Part shown: positions 34,088-38,123 of the stretch, piece after piece | Layout: the number at the start of each line of letters is the position of its first letter | How positions within the stretch are numbered: the stretch's first letter is position 1 | NCBI RefSeq assembly: GCF_005771495.1 | Contig: NZ_VAUW01000039.1 | Coordinates: 1-38,123, forward strand | DNA length: 38,123 nt | Direction of reading: 5' to 3' | From: Maribacter sp. ACAM166 | GTDB lineage: Bacteria; Bacteroidota; Bacteroidia; Flavobacteriales; Flavobacteriaceae | Position numbers and translations under genes: made by a program | Notes under the pieces: generated by a model | Seen by the model: only the letters and a program-made list of their open reading frames with translations | What the model was told of the DNA's origin: nothing | Databases searched by the model: none

Positions 34088-34129
34088 GAATAAGTTAATT
34101 TATTTTACAAATCAATAATACCAATTAAT

Positions 34130-36421
34130 ATGAAAAACATCGAAAATCCAGAAAGTCCCGCTAAATGTCCATTCCGAGGTACCCGAATAGGTGGAGCAAT
34201 TGGAACTCCTCCCCAGATTGATGATTGGTGGCCCAACCGCTTACAAGTTGAGTTGCTACATCAGGATCAGCCTGCAGCTAATCCAATAAGTGAAGAAAAT
34301 TATAAAAAAGCTTTTAATAAAATTGATTTCCAGCAATTGAAGAAAGATATCAAAGCTTTACTTGTTGATTCAAAAGAATGGTGGCCGGCAGATTACAACA
34401 ATTATGGCCCGCAAATGGTTCGTATGGCGTGGCACGCAGCGGGTACCTATCGCATAGCGGACGGCCGAGGTGGAGCAGGACAAGCCATGCAGCGCTTTGC
34501 CCCTATCAATTCCTGGTGGGACAATGGAAATACTGACAAATCACGCCGCCTGATTTGGCCTATTAAAAAGAAATATGGGGCAGCACTATCATGGGCAGAT
34601 CTTATGGTATTGACCGGTAATTGCGCCTTGGAAATAATGAATTTTCCTACCTACGGTTTTGGAGGTGGAAGACTTGACGCGTGGGAACCAGACCGTAGTA
34701 CCTACTGGGGACCAGAATTCTGGAATGGCAAGCCCTTTAAGGAATCAAAAGTTGGTGAATACTACGACGGTCATCCTGATAAAATGGTAACCCAAACGCT
34801 CCGCTGGGAGGGAGAACCGTCGGACGAGAATCGGGACCTTGAAAACCCTCTCGCCGCTACCCATCAGGCATTAATTTATGTAAATCCTGAAGGACCCGGT
34901 GGTAATGGGGAACCGATGGATTCTGCAAGAGCAATTCGAGAATCATTTAAGCGCATGGCGATGGATGATGAAGAAACGGTAGCTTTAATTGCAGGCGGAC
35001 ATGCATTCGGGAAGAGTCACGGTATGGTAACTACCGATAAGATTGGTGCAGCACCAGAAGCGGCACCTATACAGGCCATGGGCATGGGCTGGCAGAACCC
35101 AGAGGGCACGGGATTTGCCCAATACACAATGACCAATGGGATTGAGGGTTCATGGACGCCAGACCCTACACAATGGGACAATAACTACTTGATTAACCTG
35201 TTCAAATTTGAATGGAAAAAGAAAGAAAGTCCAGCGGGAGCCATCCAATGGACTCCGGTAGACCCAAGTGCTCCAAAGACTCCAGATGCACATCTAGATG
35301 GAACGATGAACGATTTGATGATGATGACGTCTGATATTGCTTTAAAGGTAGATCCCGAATATCGTAAAGTATGTGAGAAATTCTTAAATGACTTTGATTA
35401 TTTCACAGAAGCCTTTTCAAAAGCTTGGTACAAATTAACGCATCGGGATATGGGACCAAAAGATCGCTATTTAGGTCCTGAAGTAGCCAAAGATGATTTG
35501 TTGTGGCAAGATCCAATTCCGGCCTGTAATCATGAATTGGTCAACGATAGTGACATAGCTGATTTGAAAAATCAGATCATCGGCAGTGATTTAAGCGGAT
35601 CCGCTCTAGTTTCTGCAGCTTGGTCCTCAGCGGCTGTGTACCGCGATTCCGACAAAAGAGGTGGTGCAAATGGAGCGCGTATAGCGCTGGAACCACAGAA
35701 TAACTGGATAATGAATCGACCTTCCGAGCTTAATAAGGTTCTTGATACGCTCAAAAAAATTCAAAGCGATTTCAATTCTAATCAATTAGGTAATAAGCAA
35801 GTTTCTCTTGCTGATTTAGTGGTTTTAGGTGGTTGTACTGCTATTGAAAAGGCTGCTAAAGATGCTGGTACGCACATTACAGTGCCTTTTATACCAGGAC
35901 GTATGGACACTACTCAGGAACATACTGATGTAGAAAGTTTCAATTATTTACAGCCTGTTTCTGACGGGTTCAAAAACTACCATAATGATAAAGTAGGATA
36001 CCGTGTACCATCAGAACGAATCTTCCTTGACCGTGCCCAATTATTAACATTGAATGCACCAGAATGGACGGTATTAGTAGGTGGACTTCGCGTATTGGAT
36101 CAAAATTACGATTACGCTAAACATGGTGTATTTACTGACCGCCCCGGGCAACTGTCCAATGACTTCTTCAGGGTGCTCACCAGTATGGACTATGAGTGGG
36201 TTCCTCAAGGTCAAAATGAAATGCTGTTCAACATTACTGATCGGAAAAGCGGAACCACAAAATACACAGCTACCCGCTGCGATTTAATATTTGGTTCCAA
36301 TGCTCAACTACGCAACATCGCTGAAGTTTACGGAGCTGATGACGGGCAAGAGCGCTTTGTAAAAGATTTCGTAGCAGCCTGGGATAAAGTGATGATGCTT
36401 GATCGCTTTGATTTGCAATAA
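34130..36421 (+). CDS. katG: Catalase-peroxidase
   Basis: 763 aa, normal for KatG, with both halves (the N-terminal heme half and the C-terminal degenerate half, [18 protein letters not shown] onward). Distal heme region [13 protein letters not shown], with Trp and His at about 100. Covalent-adduct partners: Trp there, Tyr in [15 protein letters not shown] and Met in [14 protein letters not shown]. Proximal His in [10 protein letters not shown] (about 290), in which the usual GGHTFGKTHG has Ala and Ser; the peroxidase pattern tolerates both. It dismutates H2O2 and acts as a broad peroxidase. Gap to the aquaporin is 42 bp, so they probably share a transcript; a long hairpin follows the gene. 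Confidence 0.97.
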   Translation: MKNIENPESPAKCPFRGTRIGGAIGTPPQIDDWWPNRLQVELLHQDQPAANPISEENYKKAFNKIDFQQLKKDIKALLVDSKEWWPADYNNYGPQMVRMAWHAAGTYRIADGRGGAGQAMQRFAPINSWWDNGNTDKSRRLIWPIKKKYGAALSWADLMVLTGNCALEIMNFPTYGFGGGRLDAWEPDRSTYWGPEFWNGKPFKESKVGEYYDGHPDKMVTQTLRWEGEPSDENRDLENPLAATHQALIYVNPEGPGGNGEPMDSARAIRESFKRMAMDDEETVALIAGGHAFGKSHGMVTTDKIGAAPEAAPIQAMGMGWQNPEGTGFAQYTMTNGIEGSWTPDPTQWDNNYLINLFKFEWKKKESPAGAIQWTPVDPSAPKTPDAHLDGTMNDLMMMTSDIALKVDPEYRKVCEKFLNDFDYFTEAFSKAWYKLTHRDMGPKDRYLGPEVAKDDLLWQDPIPACNHELVNDSDIADLKNQIIGSDLSGSALVSAAWSSAAVYRDSDKRGGANGARIALEPQNNWIMNRPSELNKVLDTLKKIQSDFNSNQLGNKQVSLADLVVLGGCTAIEKAAKDAGTHITVPFIPGRMDTTQEHTDVESFNYLQPVSDGFKNYHNDKVGYRVPSERIFLDRAQLLTLNAPEWTVLVGGLRVLDQNYDYAKHGVFTDRPGQLSNDFFRVLTSMDYEWVPQGQNEMLFNITDRKSGTTKYTATRCDLIFGSNAQLRNIAEVYGADDGQERFVKDFVAAWDKVMMLDRFDLQ

Positions 36422-36455
36422 ATTTAAATCTGAATAGATTGCATCCATTATTTAT

Positions 36456-36514
36456 AAGCACTTTGATAAGCCTACACTAGGCAAACACATTTCCAAAGGC
36501 TTGTCAAAGAGCTT
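36456..36514. repeat. Long imperfect hairpin between katG and the cytochrome b gene
   Basis: AAGCACTTTGATAAGCCT (36456-36473) pairs with AGGCTTGTCAAAGAGCTT (36497-36514) with one A-A mismatch and one T-G pair, around a 23-nt loop. It lies 35 bp after katG. No U-tract follows, so it is more likely an mRNA-stabilising or processing element than a terminator. Confidence 0.6.
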
Positions 36515-36563
36515 ACAAGTAACAACTCAATTGTGCTACATACTAAAACTTAAAATTATGTAA

Positions 36564-37136
36564 ATGACAAAGTATTCTAAACTATATCGAATTATTCATT
36601 GGGCAATAGCAGTTTCATTTCTGTTATTGTTAATTACGATCTTTTTGCGATTAACGTGGATGAACAAGAATAATGTGGCATCTATCATTCAAGATTATTT
36701 GAGTGGTACCAATCAGGTTTTATCTCAAGACCAACTTATTACGTTAGCAAAAAAGATAAGACAGCCCATGTGGGATTGGCATGTTTACATTGGTTATGTA
36801 TTGACAGGATTATTTAGCTTACGTTTTATACTTCCGTTTTTTGGACAGATGAAGTTTCAAAATTCTTTTGGTAAAAATCTATCCTTAAAGGAGAAATTTC
36901 AAAAATACACATACCTCATTTTTTATCTCTTTGTCATTATTTCGTTAACTACAGGACTTATTATTGAATTTGGGCGAAAAGAATTAAAAAGCACAATGGA
37001 AGAAATCCATGTACTTGGAATTTATTACTTGATAGTGTTTATAGGAATTTATCTGGCAGGTGTATTGATAGCAGAATTTACAGATCAAAAAGGAATTATT
37101 TCAAGGATAATAAGCGGCTCGAAAAAGGGAAATTAA
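36564..37136 (+). CDS. Cytochrome b561/b6-type membrane protein
   Basis: 190 aa with four hydrophobic helices (about 8-28, 74-92, 112-132, 147-167). Candidate heme-binding histidines: RIIHW (about 11), DWHVYIGY (about 73) and EEIHVLGIYY (about 150), positions expected for a b-type diheme protein of the Ni/Fe-hydrogenase b or cytochrome b561 families. It would shuttle electrons between quinol and an exported partner. The ATG at 36564 follows an ATG-TAA at 36558, which cannot serve. Its place after katG suggests co-expression; its partner is not identified here. Confidence 0.8.
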   Translation: MTKYSKLYRIIHWAIAVSFLLLLITIFLRLTWMNKNNVASIIQDYLSGTNQVLSQDQLITLAKKIRQPMWDWHVYIGYVLTGLFSLRFILPFFGQMKFQNSFGKNLSLKEKFQKYTYLIFYLFVIISLTTGLIIEFGRKELKSTMEEIHVLGIYYLIVFIGIYLAGVLIAEFTDQKGIISRIISGSKKGN

Positions 37137-37273
37137 AAAACACGAAAGCACAACAAATAGCGAGCTGTATAAATACCCAAAAAAGATGGATTGATATTTT
37201 ATTAAAAAACAGATAGATGACCACATTTTTTTAAACTAGAAAGTCAAATTATACGAATTAAAAACGGGAAACA

Positions 37274-37441
37274 ATGAAACAAGGAAAAGAGGATTTTAAG
37301 TTTGTAAAAGAAGTGAAGAATAAAACACGAAACTTTCTTTTGAAAAAGGATAAATTGACAAAAGTTGGTTTCTTAATTATTGTAATTGTGTTGGTTGTTA
37401 ACTTCATAGTATTTCTTATAAGTTCTGCCGACTTATTTTAA
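37274..37441 (+). CDS. Small single-span membrane protein, 55 aa
   Basis: MKQGKEDFKFVKEVKNKTRN is a basic N-terminal half, followed by a single transmembrane helix (KVGFLIIVIVLVVNFIVFLI) and a short acidic end. The basic side should stay in the cytoplasm. No family recognised. The clean hydrophobic helix argues that it is a real gene. A likely role is a small membrane modulator beside the cytochrome b gene. Confidence 0.6.
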   Translation: MKQGKEDFKFVKEVKNKTRNFLLKKDKLTKVGFLIIVIVLVVNFIVFLISSADLF

Positions 37442-37452
37442 AAAAGTAAATA

Positions 37453-37539
37453 ATGATGGAAAATAACCCTAAAATAATGCAAAAGATTCCATCCAAAATG
37501 CATGATAAAATGATGAAAAAGGAAATGCAAAGAAACTAG
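37453..37539 (+). CDS. Possible methionine-rich peptide, 28 aa
   Basis: MMENNPKIMQKIPSKMHDKM, then MKKEMQRN; 8 of 28 residues are Met, many spaced three or four apart with Lys, so one helix face would be sulfur-rich. It begins 11 bp after the preceding small gene's stop. Could bind metal or mop up oxidant, but the ORF is too short to be sure it is translated. Confidence 0.3.
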   Translation: MMENNPKIMQKIPSKMHDKMMKKEMQRN

Positions 37540-37624
37540 AAATCAATACTAGAATTTTTAAAAATTATTATGTTTCGATTAACCACTTTTTAGAAAAATC
37601 AAATTAAAAATCAATAAATATATT

Positions 37625-38123
37625 ATGAAAACAAATCGACTTCCAGAAATGCTAACAACAGCATTGAACGAACAAATGACAAAAGAAGCGCATGCTTCGC
37701 AAATCTATTTATCATATGCCTCATGGGCTGACAACGATGGATATAGTGGCATTGCAAATTTTCTTTTCCGGCATGCAGCGGAAGAGCGTAATCACATGAT
37801 GAAGTTGTTTGAATACATTTTAAAAAGAGGCGCAAAAGTAAAAGTGACTGCCATACCTGCTCCCACAGCCGAGCCTGTAAGCGTAAACAATTGTTTTGAA
37901 AAAGTGTTTGAGCATGAAGTAAGTAATACTAAAGCCATTTATAACTTAGTAAAGTTGTCCCATACTGAAGAAGATTGGGCGACATGGAATTTCTTACAAT
38001 GGTTTGTGAAGGAACAGACAGAAGAAGAAAATCTTGCTATCAGTTTATTAGATAAAATTAAAATTGCAGGCGGTGAAAAAGCCACAATAGATACACTGTA
38101 TTTATTCGATAAAGATTTAGAAA
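37625..38123 (+). CDS. ftnA: Bacterial non-heme ferritin (copy 2, cut by window end)
   Basis: Opens MKTNRLPEMLTTALNEQMTK; 166 codons are visible and the stop is outside the window. Ferroxidase residues match copy 1 (LNEQM, AAEERNHMMK, EQTEEENLA). From about codon 44 to codon 154 the DNA is almost identical to copy 1 with scattered synonymous changes, while codons 1-43 differ much more (SGKLSA versus PEMLTT). Both copies keep intact frames, so both could make protein, forming homo- or heteromeric cages. It starts 85 bp after the methionine-rich ORF. Confidence 0.95.
   Translation, partial: MKTNRLPEMLTTALNEQMTKEAHASQIYLSYASWADNDGYSGIANFLFRHAAEERNHMMKLFEYILKRGAKVKVTAIPAPTAEPVSVNNCFEKVFEHEVSNTKAIYNLVKLSHTEEDWATWNFLQWFVKEQTEEENLAISLLDKIKIAGGEKATIDTLYLFDKDLE

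Noticed and set aside
37623..37835. 70-residue minus-strand frame opposite ferritin 2
   Set aside because: It is the antisense of a strongly conserved ferritin coding region; the other antisense frames inside dnaE, katG and the cytochrome genes are shadows too.
1..38123. CRISPR array or rRNA operon
   Set aside because: No regularly spaced repeats and no rRNA-like conserved stretches were seen.

Overview
The window looks like part of the chromosome of a marine Flavobacteriaceae-type Bacteroidetes. It is AT-rich, translation starts mostly lack strong Shine-Dalgarno sequences, promoters with the Bacteroidetes -7 box TAnnTTTG are visible, and the gene content fits: RimM/bS16 with a long acidic bS16 tail, a DnaE with a fused proofreading exonuclease, a CTnDOT-like integrase, BfmA-type mobilisation, and PVC/planctomycete-type cytochrome proteins.

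Layout. (1) 1-117 is the 3' tail of an IS30-family transposase. (2) 150-13277 is an accessory 'planctomycete-type' cluster. A secreted S1 sulfatase (minus) stands divergent from a PVC-type heme dehydrogenase and a Tat-exported sugar-isomerase-like TIM barrel (plus). These converge on a tightly coupled five-gene minus-strand operon: PSD1/DUF1549-DUF1553 cytochrome, DUF1501, beta-propeller/NHL protein, free-standing chitobiase-C/discoidin-like lipoprotein, and DUF2231 membrane cytochrome. All seven non-sulfatase proteins look exported or membrane-bound, which suggests envelope oxidation and hydrolysis of a (possibly sulfated) carbohydrate with electrons passed to membrane cytochromes; the substrate cannot be read from the sequence. 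(3) 13472-20446 is housekeeping: rimM, rpsP, a heavily decayed DUF2383 four-helix-bundle pseudogene, dnaE, trxA. (4) 20562-21636 holds a DUF58 protein and tRNA-Asp(GTC). (5) About 21640-27770 is a degraded island next to the tRNA: tyrosine recombinase, ParDE-type toxin-antitoxin, candidate oriT hairpin, BfmA/BtgA-like mobilisation gene without a relaxase, winged-helix protein, and a truncated and frameshifted Fic gene abutting the end of an IS3-type element that is itself fused to a broken IS1182 transposase. (6) 28083-30050 is an Aquifex-type aconitase. (7) 30646-38123 is an oxidative-stress and iron-storage cassette: ferritin, Prx6-type peroxiredoxin, lipoprotein Fe/Mn superoxide dismutase, aquaporin (split by one amber codon), KatG, cytochrome b561-like membrane protein, two small ORFs and a second, nearly identical ferritin running off the window end.

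How the genes may work together. In the last region an exported SOD would make H2O2 outside the cytoplasmic membrane, an aquaporin could carry it inward, and KatG and Prx would destroy it while ferritins hold iron away from Fenton chemistry. This is inference from family roles. Several genes in the window are being lost by single-base lesions (aquaporin, Fic, IS1182, DUF2383), so the strain shows gene decay alongside intact operons.
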